From Pelomyxa schiedti (taxonomy: Eukaryota; Evosea; Pelobiontida; Pelomyxidae), in assembly GCA_020536535.1 (NCBI GenBank), contig JAHLWZ010000870.1, positions 1 through 38,262 on the forward strand: a stretch of 38,262 nucleotides of DNA, read 5' to 3'. The notes beneath the pieces were generated by a model. That model was not told the DNA's origin. It worked only from the letters and a program-made list of their open reading frames with translations, and ran no database searches. Positions 21,601 through 31,497 of the stretch are shown piece by piece; the stretch's first letter is position 1, and every line of letters starts with the position of its first letter. Both the position numbers and the translations under genes were made by a program.

Positions 21601-21843
21601 CACGTGAGAAAACACAACAGACTGAGTGGCCTCGGGCCCAAAGGCTCGATCGAAAGTCCATTCAAACGACGATGAAGACGTTGAGGAGGAGTGAGTTGTG
21701 AGGGAGGGCCTGAGGCCCGGGGCGCTGAGAGTCACAGTGTTGGACGACGGCTCTACTACAATTGTGGGAGGGCCCACACTGCCCTCCGCGAGTGGTCTCA
21801 CCCTCACAAAACACTCTACACTGCAAACGTTCCCTTGCTTCAT
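18676..21843 (-). CDS. Kinesin motor fused to alpha/beta hydrolase, split RING and YEATS-like domain (1055 aa, no intron)
   Basis: One uninterrupted frame. Start chosen at the first ATG (21843); the frame also runs to an upstream GTG at 21849. Domains: complete kinesin motor, about 7-397, with P-loop GQTASGKT (100-107), switch I NEYSSRSH (250-257), switch II DLAGSE (299-304) and YRDSVLTRLLQDSLGG. Alpha/beta hydrolase, about 428-625, with oxyanion motif HGSGP (456), nucleophile elbow GSSQG (Ser 531) and acid candidate Asp 579; the catalytic His is unclear (His 598 possible). RING-like cysteines: C733-x2-C736, about 90 residues of Ser/Thr/Pro linker, C827-x-H829-x2-C832-x2-C835, then C847-x4-C852. 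C-terminal beta-rich domain, about 902-1015, resembling YEATS/pYEATS (VSFNINPDFPKSAIRVTEPP). No long coiled coil is seen, so dimerisation by the usual stalk is doubtful. I know no named family with this full order. Stops of this gene and the LNR gene are 33 bp apart. Confidence 0.9.
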   Translation of the reverse strand: MKQGNVCSVECFVRVRPLAEGSVGPPTIVVEPSSNTVTLSAPGLRPSLTTHSSSTSSSSFEWTFDRAFGPEATQSVVFSHVAHLVRRAVEGYNATLFAYGQTASGKTHTMLGPGGTLSLHPAMMGVIPRSARLLFSLIHESTLAQSSSHVPETGTGSKSASAAANVNVQFQVRASFVEIYNGQVFDLLSRKESRSKLKICADHESGASATSGNAVKIVGATEIVVETSEQVLDAISKGVKQRATASTDLNEYSSRSHAIFTLHVEKRVPIPVAATDGSNDPRRVKGRVKCFISKINLVDLAGSEDVNRSHATGVTFTQAVQINSDLLVLHRVIDSIVKGESFIPYRDSVLTRLLQDSLGGSSHTIFFAHVSPAIENTAETYSTLLRASAAKAIKNVTSLTSIERVEELDVGQVSGDYPDPEVAWRRRTCWISTSSYGKVFARVAGDLANPVLLFIHGSGPENSSIWWNQLSLQLLEAYRKTLPFCIVQIDCPGYGRSPGNRQTIRSYPGLFLTECLAATGHKKAHLLMGSSQGTASSFNAVVEFPAITKYLAGMDPVTHDPKRFSVIQQPTLLVYDTDDLGHPVSVGRVVKRILPCCHYYEYTRSREPYWNGQNLWKILLQMFQEHDSCSFSEQATLPATVQDCGGILAWMTPFDREWPYNDQWAPIQEGKSGLNAPDCSAFQFQVECERAAAEELRKCREVDLFAEEETKEDVESEEVRENRLVAEAAETHCHACGKEIAARLPGYISQTTNTESSRNPIPTYKPTAPPLKSGTTTTSTSKPVTNPPKRTGIPTEQRIPPKKNTQSPTTTAISPVEFSPWLRLSPCRHLLCAKCGLWSLGINPKDCPVALCPQPHIQSLEAPSPSTSNNPTTTTSSSTTNSTPSTSTTTITKVPLPRPLLPGEFHLILEFGNTAKRADDVGRYAITAFLSVVGRGPYSGQIVSSVSFNINPDFPKSAIRVTEPPFQLERTMASLFPCDMLVQWRPDLSLPKLNIAYQVQQEQPVLRRRLLVRVVAKDPKTAQKPRSHREPIYQYQWYGRDLDKPTVSWIMLQTL

Positions 21844-21909
21844 TTGCACCGTTTTTTCGTTCTTGCATCTGTTCGCCGAAATGATTAGAAACCGTTTTTT
21901 TTTGTGGCA
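21844..21909. promoter_or_regulatory. Very short divergent promoter region
   Basis: Only 66 bp separate the divergent start codons of the kinesin fusion (21843, minus) and the RGG-rich gene (21910, plus). Both 5' leaders and any core promoter must fit here or overlap the coding regions. A T-rich run (TTTTTTTTGTGG) lies beside the plus-strand start. No other motif is clear. Confidence 0.5.
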
Positions 21910-23168
21910 ATGAGGAGGCCAGAGAACTTTAGTGAGAGCGAATGGAGGTCAGTGTTAGATGCCGTAACGGCGGCGGATGAGACAGAGATAATGTCTTCGG
22001 TTGGTTCGTCCACTACCACTACATCCAGTCGGCGGGGAGGAGGTCGGGGGGGTAGTCGAGGCAGGCGGGGACGACGAGGAGGAGGAGGAGGAGGAGGAGG
22101 AGGAGGCAGCAACAATTATGGGCACCCATCAGACTACGATTACCCCGACGACTACGACCCAGACTCTGAGCTTGTGTTCTTTGACGAGAAAAGAGGCGGC
22201 GGTGCAATGGGCAAGAAGGCCAGCTCGGCGGCGCTATCTGTCAACGACTTTGAAGGTGTTGGGGTAGACTGGGGGCGCAGGCCTGGGAAGGGCAAAGGAG
22301 GCGGAAAGAGGCGCCCGATTGTCAAGGAATCGGACTCGATGTCCATCAAGGAGTGCTCTGCCTTGGCTGACCAGGTATTTTCGTGGATGGAAAAAATGAT
22401 ACATAGTGTACATGTGGGTTCTTTGTTTGTTCTTTGTTTGTTGTTTGTTTGTTTCTTTGTTTCCATTTAATGACAGAGGTCCTAAGTACCCGTTGGAGCT
22501 AATTATGGAGGCCGACCCTACTGCATTTAAAGCAAGGATGTCTGCTGCCAGAATTCGCAGTGCTTCCAATGGTATCTATCACGCTGAATCTCTACAATCA
22601 ATATATTATTTTCCAAGAATACTTGCCAACATATATCCTGTTGCCAGCTATGTTAATGGGTCGGACCTCCTATGGAGGATATGGTTGCCAAAATAACAAA
22701 GGTATTTAGCACAGCTTGATGCTACAACCAGTGGAGCAGCTCGTGAAATTCTGGGTTTACTGTATGGCCATTTTGTGCTTATATATGACAGAGATCTCCT
22801 CCGGCACTCTTGCTTGGCAGGCAAGAAACTTCGTGTGTGCATTCCACCAGATAAACATATATTTTGCAGCCAGGAATGTGGAGTAATCCACATTGGCTCC
22901 AGTATCATTAGTGATATGACAGCCGGCGACACAAGCCAGTATGTTTTGTTATTCATTAAAACACGACCTGGCACTTATTGACAAACCCAAAACCAGATAC
23001 CAACTGGAAAGGGAAGCCTTGGAGGCACATGTAAAGGACAAAGAGGGCCTGCTAATCTGGTTTGGCATTCATGAATTCGTACACCTCTTTATCAGGCCCC
23101 ACACCAAGGAATTCTTTGCGTCCGTTTGCACTTACGCAGATTCACACCCCTTCCTCTTTGGAGAGTAG
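21910..23168 (+). CDS. Hypothetical RGG/Gly-rich protein (multi-exon)
   Basis: Start chosen at ATG 21910 (MRRPENFSESEWRSVLDA). Exon 1 runs to about 22374-22382. It encodes an Arg/Gly-rich segment (RRGGGRGGSRGRRGRRGG followed by a poly-Gly run), which in other proteins binds RNA and is methylated, then an acidic Tyr/Asp patch and a second Lys/Gly basic patch. Later exons near 22477-22568, about 22700-22930 and 22995-23168 encode a helical region (PKYPLELIMEADPTAFKAR; LDATTSGAAREILGLLYG; YQLEREALEAHVKDKEGLL) ending HPFLFGE and TAG. The exact exon joins between 22374 and 22995 are ambiguous: more than one phase-consistent choice exists. The fold of the C-terminal region is not recognised. An RNA-related role is suggested only by the RGG composition. 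Confidence 0.6.
22412..22465 (+). repeat. TTTG/TTGT-rich degenerate microsatellite in an intron
   Basis: Repeated TTTG and TTGT units run up to the 3' splice site of the first intron of the RGG-rich gene. They may serve as an extended pyrimidine-like tract. Confidence 0.7.
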
Positions 23169-23283
23169 AAACTTGAACTTTGTACGCACTACCACACCGA
23201 GGAGGAGAACAAAAAAAAACCTGCTACCTCAGAGATCCTTTTCTACGAAGTCCCATCACGAAGATACAGTAAAACCATTTTAA

Positions 23284-26177
23284 ATGCAGCGGGGAGGGGG
23301 AGTAGCGGTAGCGGGGGTTGTAAACCAATACGGAGTTGTGGGATCTTGCGATGCAGTTGTACAGTTGTTCTTAGATGTATGTGTATGTGCTTCGAACTTG
23401 CCGAGGAAGTTGACGAGAGGCGAAGATATGCTCAAGAGACTGGAGCACACGAAGGTTTTTATTTGTGATTGCCCTTTTTGTTTATTGTGGGTCTTAACTC
23501 CAAGAAGGATACTTTTGTGAGCCAGAGGGGTCAATTTTCGGTTTTTTTGTCCAGCCCACAAGTGCAAGACGGGCTGCGGTCTATTTCACAAATACTGGCA
23601 AAAATCAGGGAGTTACTCGTAAGGTTTGTCCTTTTGAAGTGGGGTTGATATCGTGACTTTTGCAAGTGTAGAGAAGAAGAAGTTCTTTGTCAATTCGACC
23701 TACCAAAAGAAAGTTGAGCACCTGATTAATGACTTGGTCACAGATAGCACTCAGCTTGTATTTTGAATGCCCCAAGCTTTGAGTATAACAAAACCAATAA
23801 AAGGGGGTCACTGTGTCCATACTTGCCTCGGCACATGCTGAAAGGGAGGCAACAAAACGATACAAAGAACTATCAAAGACCCAAGCCAAAATGGCCAATA
23901 CCTTGATGAACAGTACTCTTCCTCATCAAGCCCTACCAGAAAATTCTGCTGAAGAACCTCAGGATTCTCTTAATGAAAGCGGAGAGTGGAATGCTGAAAA
24001 TGATGGTGACAGTAATGGCCAAGCAACCCCTGACAAAAATGGAAGTCAAAATATTAGCAACAATCAGACCCCACTCCAAACCCATAGCCCTAGTCGTAGT
24101 AGGAGCCATAGTAGAAGTAGAAGTGCTAGCAGGAACAGCAATAGGAGTGTCAATGGGAGTGATGAAGAGGCAACTCACACAAGGGATGAAAATGAAGAAG
24201 ATGAGAGTCAAGAAGAAAGTGCTGCATTAAGCTTGTCTCTTACTGAAGAAGAGCTATCCAGTTTGTTCCAGAGAGGAATGTGCCTGCTTCATGGTGTAGG
24301 AACTGATAGAGACTTGCCACAAGCATTTTCTTGCTTTCTAGTTGCGCTTCCACCAAAAACAACTTTGAATTATTATCAACAAAAAACCTTACGTAACTAT
24401 ATCTAGGATGCCGCTCAATGTGATTACGCCCCAGCAAAGAACATGGTGGGTCGTATGGTTTTGTTCAGCATTGGCACACGAGACGATCCAAATACTGCTG
24501 TGATATGGTGATCTTCATTCCTTGTCTTTTTTTTTTTTCTTGTCTTTGTTCTTAGCTAAGTGTTTGCACCAGGTTTAGAGAAGCCGCTGAGCAAGGTGAT
24601 ACAGATGCTACTAATGCTATGGGACTGATTTTCGAGCTCGGGGCATGTAATGTATCTTCCATAAGTTTTTACTACATTTGACGTGATATTAGGTGAAACC
24701 AGACATGTCAACTGCCGCACAGTATTACCAGGTAGCAGCTAAAAAAGGAAATCACGAGGCAATGACAAATCTTGCTTATTTTTATGAGAAGGGCTTGGGA
24801 GTACCTCGTAATTTTAAGGCCGCCTATAATTGGTACAAGCTTTAATAATCTCTCTTACTGTCCTTGGTTAATTTTCAACAAGGTATTTACAAGCAGCCCA
24901 ATTGGGGAATCCAAGGGCTATGAATAACCTTGGGACTATGTACTTACAAGGTAGGGGCATTACTGTGATGGAAGACGAAGCATTCCACTGGTTCTTACAG
25001 GCGGCTATCCAGGTGCCTTTTTTCCGAATCTTTCCCAACTCACTAGTGCTTGCAGAACCATACCATAGCTATCATCCATTTGGGTTTCATGTATGAGGTT
25101 GGTTGTTTTGTTGATGAGAATTTAGACATGGCCTGTGACTTGTACAGTAAAGCTGCCTCCTTAGGTACTAAATGACGCCGGAGTACTTCCTTCTACTCTC
25201 TCATTTTTCTCATTGATGCCTAAGGTGACACAAATGGTAATTTGCAACTTGGTCGGCTTAAAATAAAAACGGTAAGCTAGTGGAAGCATTCTTTGAACTT
25301 ACAGTCGAAGGGTGAGCAGAGAGAAGGAATTGATGTACTTAATAAGGCATGTCTTAATGGAAAGTATGAGTGGCTCGTTGCCTACGATTACTAAACAAAA
25401 CTATAAGTTACGAGGCACACCTTATCCTTGGTGAATTGTACCAGAGTGGTTGGCCAGGAACCCAACCTAACCTCGAAATTGCACGAAGCCATTTTCTAGA
25501 AGCAGCCCAAAATGTAAGTCCAAGCAAGCATGTCCTTTACAAAACCTCACTTTCTGTTCCTGGTAGAATATCCCCAAAGGTCTTGTTAGACTTGGAGTTT
25601 TGTGTTATACAAGTGGCCTCGAAAATGAAATACCGCTGGCGTTTTCATGTTTTTCCCGTGCTGCAACAATAGTAGAGTTTCTTTTCCACGTGATATGAGA
25701 AACATTTGCTGAAAGTTGCCAGGGTGACCCAGAAGCACAAGTTATACTTGGGGAACTCTATCGAGACGGTATTGGCACTGAACCGTCACAAGCTGAAGCT
25801 GAGAAATGGTTTTCTCTTGCGGCAGGACAGGTACTACCCCTTATTTCCTGAATCTAGCAGGCACTCATTCACCACAGGGAGAACCATGGGGAATGTACAA
25901 CCTGGGACAGATGTATGAGAACACCATCTGCCCAGACCCGCAACAACATGCGGACCTCTTGAAAAAAGCCTGGCTCTGGTACCGCCGGGCCTCTGATGCA
26001 GGCCACCAGCCGTCTCAGGACAAGCTTCAAATGTGGCCACACCCCCCAGTGTGGTTTCTGCCCTCATCCACTACAACAACACCACTTTCCGGAACAGCTA
26101 AAATTAGTGGGGAGGCACTATGGCCGAACACCAACAAGACGCCTACATCATCCCGTTCTTCAGCTGGTGAATTGTAA
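23284..26177 (+). CDS. Sel1-repeat protein with helical N-terminal domain and RS-like linker (multi-exon)
   Basis: Sel1-like repeats are TPR-type helical pairs that scaffold protein complexes. The N-terminal exons (23284-about 23456, 23530-about 23620, about 23689-23757, 23804 onward) give a roughly 150-residue all-helical domain (MLKRLEHTKRGQFSVFLSS; ISQILAKIRELLKKK; YQKKVEHLINDLVTD). This looks like a four-helix bundle of the MLKL-N/HeLo-like type; that comparison is tentative. An acidic linker with an RS stretch (SRSRSHSRSRSASRNSNRS) follows, then about nine or ten Sel1 repeats from 24250 onward. Examples are AAEQGDTDATNAMGLIFELG, KKGNHEAMTNLAYFYEKGLG, GNPRAMNNLGTMYLQGRG, ILGELYQSGWPGTQPN and GDPEAQVILGELYRDGIG. 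Many repeats are interrupted by short introns at similar places. No catalytic domain is seen. The stop is 11 bp from the stop of the next, convergent gene. Confidence 0.82.
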
Positions 26178-26188
26178 AAAAAAAAAAA

Positions 26189-26595
26189 TCATGTAGCAAA
26201 ATATAAGTAAATAACCAGCAAAGAAAGGTTTTCTTTCTGCCAAAAAGGGAATGCACTTGGAAAACAGAAGGTTGTGTGGGGAATGTGTGCATCCAAAGCG
26301 AAGACCAAGCCAGATGTTGGCTCAACAACTCCTATCTTGCCTTCCTTGTTACTCCAAACAAAAATCCTCTGACCCCAACAACCAGTGTCAAGCAATGATC
26401 TTTTCTTGAGATAAGGCAGATTGGTGTTGGTGCTGTAGTGGTCCCACAATGACTATCAGGTACTGAGTAGCTGACCTGTGTCAGGATCCTTCCCGATCTG
26501 CTTGACATTCCTGGTGGTGGATTCAACACCACCCAAGGGCGAAGGTGCTGGTCATTGGTGTTCACGGGGGGAAGAGTTGAGGAAGGTTGCACCAT
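26189..26595 (-). CDS. Small hypothetical protein (2 exons, roughly 115-120 aa)
   Basis: A minus-strand open frame starts at 26595 (MVQPSSTLPPVNTNDQHLR). A GT-AG intron (donor after SGRILTQ, acceptor CTCAAG) joins in phase to a second exon beginning KRSLLDTGCWGQRIFVWSNK, with EGKIGVVEPTSG and a hydrophobic end before TGA at 26189. The second exon has protein-like composition, with a Trp-rich pattern possibly from a small beta-rich domain. It sits tail to tail with the Sel1 gene (11 bp between stops) and head to head with the C2CD5 gene. Family unknown. The last residues (LLVIYLYFAT) may be non-coding if a further intron exists. Confidence 0.45.
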
Positions 26596-26742
26596 TTACG
26601 ATTCTAAGAACTCAATGTTTCTGAAAACACAGGCGCTCTTTTGGCTCCTTCCTTGCTTACTGTGGGTTGCACTCAGGTACTTTTTTCAGCGAACTTTTCT
26701 GGCCGAGGAGAAGACTGGAAAGCACGAACAAACAAAAAAAAA
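26596..26742. promoter_or_regulatory. Divergent promoter region
   Basis: This 147-bp gap lies between the small minus-strand gene and the C2CD5 orthologue. It ends in an A-rich leader (AACAAACAAAAAAAAA) right before ATG 26743. Confidence 0.35.
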
Positions 26743-29700
26743 ATGTTGGGTGCCGCGGCCAACAATGCCGGGATGCTGTCGTCGGGCAACCTCCACGCAG
26801 CTGACACGTCGCAGCAAATGCCACTGCCCGCCGCCAACGACGCCGAGTTCCCCGTCCCCGCGCGGCCCCCCACGGCCACGGGCGCCCTGGGGCCCGCCAC
26901 CTCCGCGTCGTCGTTTGGCTCCGCCGCGACCGCCGCCGCCGCCTCGGCGTCGTCTCTGTCGTCGTCCGCCCCTGCCACCACCACGGCCACCACCAGCACA
27001 AGCACCTACGGCCCGACGAGGAGCGGGGGGCTCGGGGAGGCGGGGTCTGGGGGCCTCTCGCTGTCGACATCGAGCTCGGGGCTTGTGGGAGCGGGCGGGG
27101 CAGGGGCCGGGGCAACAGGGGACGCGGGGGCTGTGGTTTTGGTCGTGGAGGTGAGGGAGGCGCGGGGGCTTCCCGTAATGGATTTGCTCACTTCCAGCGC
27201 CGACGCATTTGTCGAGGTGAGTTGATGTACGTGTTTGTTTGTTTGTTTGTTTGTTTGTTTGTTTGTTTGTTTGTTTGTTTGTTTGTTTGTTTGCTTTTTG
27301 GTGAATGTTTTTGTTTGGGTTCCTTTTTGTTAAGATAGTTTTGTGCAAGGTCAGATTTGGAGGCAGCTGGAAGAGGGAAACATCAGCAGTGAAGTCCTTG
27401 GAACCAGTTTGGAAAGAAAAATTCGAGTTGAATGTCCCAAAGGCACGAAACCTAAGAACAGTACCCCTGGAATTTAGGTATCTGTGCCTCCCTTCTGTTG
27501 TATTGCCTTTACATTAATTCCACTGTTGCACTCATCAGAGCTTGGGACAAAGATCGCCTAAGGTTGTTTTTTTCCCTCTAGTTGTTCCACTTCTTACCTC
27601 TATTCTAGTGCGAACGATGTAATCGGAGCTGTTTACTTGGACTTATCTGCACTACTTTTCCCAACATCACCACAGCAGTTATCTGCCTGGTTTCCCCTGT
27701 ATGACTCCCTTAGAGGTATCCATCAATACTTACCTTGAGAGTCAACTTATGTGTTGAAGGGGTCCAAGGTGAACTGAAGCTAAAAATTTCTCTGAAGACC
27801 CCTCTTGACAAGGATAAAGTGCTTTTCTTTTCATGTATGGCTAATTTTATTTCTGCAAAGTTGATGGTTTAAATAGGTAGCATCCCTGAAAATGTGCGAA
27901 TTGTGACTTTGAATGGCCTTGTAGATGAACTCCTTGTAGAAGATGATCCAGAAAACAAATGGGTTGACAACTTCAGAAAGTCGAGAAGCTCGAATGACGC
28001 ACGCCAAGCATTGTTGACTTCCCACACTGGGTTAGCATTGCAACACTATCACCACCTCTTAATCTGTATTTAGTAGAGTGAGACAGCACATTGCCAAGAA
28101 AGTGGAGGCACTCAACTGTAATGCTGTGTTATGTTACCGGCAACACTTGGACTTAGAGGGGGACTATATTGCTGCACGGGGCTATGGAACTGCGGCAAGG
28201 ATTGAACTGGTGTGTAGCACATCATTTTTTTATTAACAAAAAAAAGCAAAATTAAGCCTGGCTTTTTACCGACGTAGGTGGAAACTCTCCCTTCAATTTC
28301 TCTGTCACAAAGTAGGAGTCCACCTTCCCCATCATGCCCAGTGCACCAACGAGCCACAGTTTCCTCTGTTTCAATACTCACAATGACTACTTTTGCTCCA
28401 AACACAATTCAGTGTTTCGGTGGTGTTGTGGCAGTAAGTTGACACCTGCATGCCATCATTCATTCACTTCTTACCTACAGGCAAGGTTAGTGAAACTGGG
28501 GCGAAAAGAAAAACTTACAGGGGCGAGGGATGGCTGGTGGGATGAAGCAAGAGAAGAAATCCGAAATAATGCTGCATCCTTGATGTGCTCGCATGTTGTT
28601 GGTTACACTGAAAGTATGACCATACAGGAGGGTGGTGGTACGCTTTCTTGCCCTATGTTTCCTCCTATCTGATTATTGTAGATGTTTGTATTTTATCTGC
28701 GCAAGGTACAGCAGTAGTATTGAACACCTTTGGTGTATGTTAATCATTAAAGTTTATTCCGTTTCATAGTCCTACACAGGTTGGATGCTCTGAGCTGCCA
28801 GCACGTAATGAAATCTAAATTTTCCATTTTCTTAATCACAAAAAAGTCCCTTGTACTATCTGCCATGTGCCATATGAAAAGCTTCTGCCAGATAAAACAC
28901 CCCTCCCTGGGGCATTTTCAATGTGTGCATTATGCACGTCTCAACATGTCCCCGAGATTTTGCTCTCCACAACCGATTTGCCCCCAAATGTGGTTTACCA
29001 CATCTTTCATCCCAAATTCCACTAACTTTAACCTAGTCTCCTTGTTGTGGTGCACCCAAACATTGTGAAGCGAAAGTCTGTAGGATAAAGAAAAAAACTT
29101 CGGTATAGCTTCACCCCTGTTGTCAACAATTCTTAAATATGAAAGGGTGAAGCAAATGCTATACAAATTAGTGAAATTCTCCCTTTTATAGAGGACGAGT
29201 TGCACAGACAAATCATTCTGAAAGTTAAGTTACAGGTTGAAGTTAACTTCATCGAATCTAGCTCTAATTACCCACCATTTAGGGTATGAATGCTCTTTTT
29301 GGGTATCGCATCTCAATTAGCATAAATGAAACTATGATTGCGGGTATTGCTTCTGGAACCGCGGTGAGAAGGGATGAATATTAAGGTTTTCTCAAGTATT
29401 GATAGGTGTTCCTGCTTCCACTCTCTCCGCCTCAATTTTTGCGGTTTGCTGGTGGTATGACCCCTCCGAGACAACAAATTGAAGCAACTTCCACTGAAAA
29501 TGTTTGCTTCGATTTGTTTCTTTGTCTCTTAATCGTTGAAGGTTAATAACTCCTTAGTACTTCGAAAGGAGTATGTAAAGCACCATCGGGAAATCCACCA
29601 ATTGCCACCAATTGATACCCATCAAGAACGGCAAGACACAGGGCATGCCAAAAGAGAAAAACGGAAGAAGAAGAAAAAAGAGTTCAGCTTGGATGCTACA

Positions 29701-31097
29701 GAAACTAATTCCCGTGATAGAGGCCATGGCACTGGACTGGAAGTCGTAACCGAAAAGATTTCCTCAGAGCACACACGCAGTCGCTCTACTAAAGAACCAA
29801 GGGATAGGGAAAAATCTGAGAAGGAGCGAGGAGATCAATCAGACAGAACACCTAAGCTAAGCAAAAGGAACCTGGAAGACTCCATTACAGAAGTCAGTGG
29901 TACTCAGCCATTGTCTCCAATGGGCTCAAATTCACCACCACCTCCTATTTCTGCAACTTCCTCATTTACCAAGATGTCAACCGATAAGCCGGAAGTAGAA
30001 CCACACAAGAAAAAGAAAAAGAAAAGACCGCCTACAAGCTCCAGCGCGGCCACGACTACGGAAGAGGTGAATCCTGAAGGAGTTCTAAGACGAAGTGCTG
30101 AAGTAGAGAGTACGAAAGTTCCTGCACAGGAAGACAGTACAACACTGTACACTGAACACATACGTAGCTTTCAGTTGCGTTCTCATTAAACAAGGGAAAG
30201 TGGACATTCTAAATTGGAGATTGATGAGGACTTTGATGAGCTACTATTAGAGCAATACCGTTGCCTTGGTGTGAGCTTGTCAACACTCGATGTGTGATTC
30301 ATTCCTTTCCTGTCGCTTTTGCTCATTGAATGACAGTCTCAGTTTTGTTGGAAACACCATAAATGTAGCACATATTTTTTTGCCATGATAAAGCGAGTGA
30401 AAATACGTGATACAGCAGAACCAACAAAGCAGTTCCACGAGTCATTGAAATCAATTTACTCCACATTAATTCTGCATGTACACCTTGTAGTTTACTTTGG
30501 GTATCCTAAATTCACTTCAAGTTGGGATTCCTATGGCCTAAAGGCTGTCTCTGCCGACTCAGCAGTGACTTGAAGCTCGTTAGTGAAAATCAATTGGAAA
30601 TCAGTATAACAGGAACTGCCGTTGGCAAGTTCCACACAGCCATGTGTGCAAGCAGTAGAGGTATCAGATGTTGTTCACACCTTTTTTTAAACTCAACATG
30701 CAATGCAGATGTTACTTTCACACCCGCTTCACACATTCCAGGAAGAACAATCGCGAAGTATGTGAATACATATAATTTCTTAATAACCTAGAGGCAACAA
30801 AGGTACCTTGGATACTTAAATGTTCACTTGGTGCGTGAGACTTTCTCCCTGGACCACGCCTGCACTCTTGGAGATTTCACACAGCTATTTTTGCATGAGC
30901 TATTCTCAGTAGTTCGTGCACAATGCCGTGCCAGGGGTGCCAACACACTGTTAGATTATTGTTTGGATATATGTACAATCAAATCAGAAAAAGATGAGGT
31001 TTTAAGCACCCCAAAACACAACAAAGCTCATTCCATATCCTAGGCATATTGTCTGTTCTCCATCAGTGGGGATACTGCTCTTTGTGAGTCTGTTTAA
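26743..31097 (+). CDS. C2CD5 (CDP138) orthologue, C2-domain trafficking protein (many exons)
   Basis: In mammals C2CD5 binds calcium and phospholipid and promotes fusion of GLUT4 vesicles. Exon 1 (26743-27216) encodes an Ala/Ser/Thr/Gly-rich extension absent from the animal protein, then the C2 start VVLVVEVREARGLPVMD and SADAFVE; exon 2 starts at 27350 (VRFGGSWKRET). The C2 domain continues with SLEPVWKEKFEL and AWDKDRL-SANDVIGAVYLDLS, then WFPLYDSLRG. Family blocks follow in the animal order: ENVRIVTLNGLVDELLVEDD; LDLEGDYIAARGYGTAARIE; DGWWDEAREEIRNNAAS with SHVVGYTES; a Cys-rich block with CHVPYEKLLPDKTP; GMNALFGYRISISINE with GIASGTAVFL; then LEIDEDFDELLLEQ. Near the end come HIPGRTIAKYLGYLNVHLVRE and FLHELFSVVRAQCRARGAN, with end FSISGDTALCESV. 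A Lys/Ser-rich linker lies at about 29540-30180. The conservation of order over the full length makes orthology nearly certain; several small exon joins were not resolved. Confidence 0.88.
27233..27292 (+). repeat. (GTTT)15 microsatellite inside the first intron of the C2CD5 gene
   Basis: About 15 perfect tandem copies of the tetranucleotide GTTT lie within intron 27217-27349, starting 16 bases after the donor site. Confidence 0.95.
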
Positions 31098-31497
31098 AAC
31101 TGTACAATTAGTATATTCTTTGAAAGCAGAAACAACCACAGCACCAACTCACTCTTTCAGTGATGAACACCCGCAGCGAAAAGAAAAAAAAAATAAAATC
31201 AACTCCCAATCTGTTCCTTCTCGGGCTCACCCGTTTGCGGCAGTTGATCTCTTTCTCTCTTCCGCTGTTTTCCACCATCGTGAAAACTCGGGAAGAAAAA
31301 AGCCAAACACAGGGCATCGACCTCGACTCCTTCCTTCGTCGTTTTCTGTGGCACATCAGTGAGGAGCAAAGAAACAATTGGGATAGGCAGATCGTGCACC
31401 CCACGTTCCCTACACCTACTGCTCATACAAGCACCCCACGGCCTCATAGGATACCGCCACAGAACAGGGGCAACAGCAACCAACAAACCAACCAAAA
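31098..31497. other. Intergenic region and 5' leader of the myotubularin gene
   Basis: This 400-bp gap lies between the C2CD5 stop and the myotubularin start. An open frame at 31160-31501 exists but has no homology-like composition and ends at the real start, so I treat it as chance. The last 40 bases before ATG 31498 are A/C-rich (CAACCAACAAACCAACCAAAA), a leader-like composition. No other feature is seen. Confidence 0.45.

Noticed and set aside
27217-27349. GTTT array as a CRISPR or satellite element
   Set aside because: Simple tetranucleotide microsatellite without spacers, wholly inside an intron.
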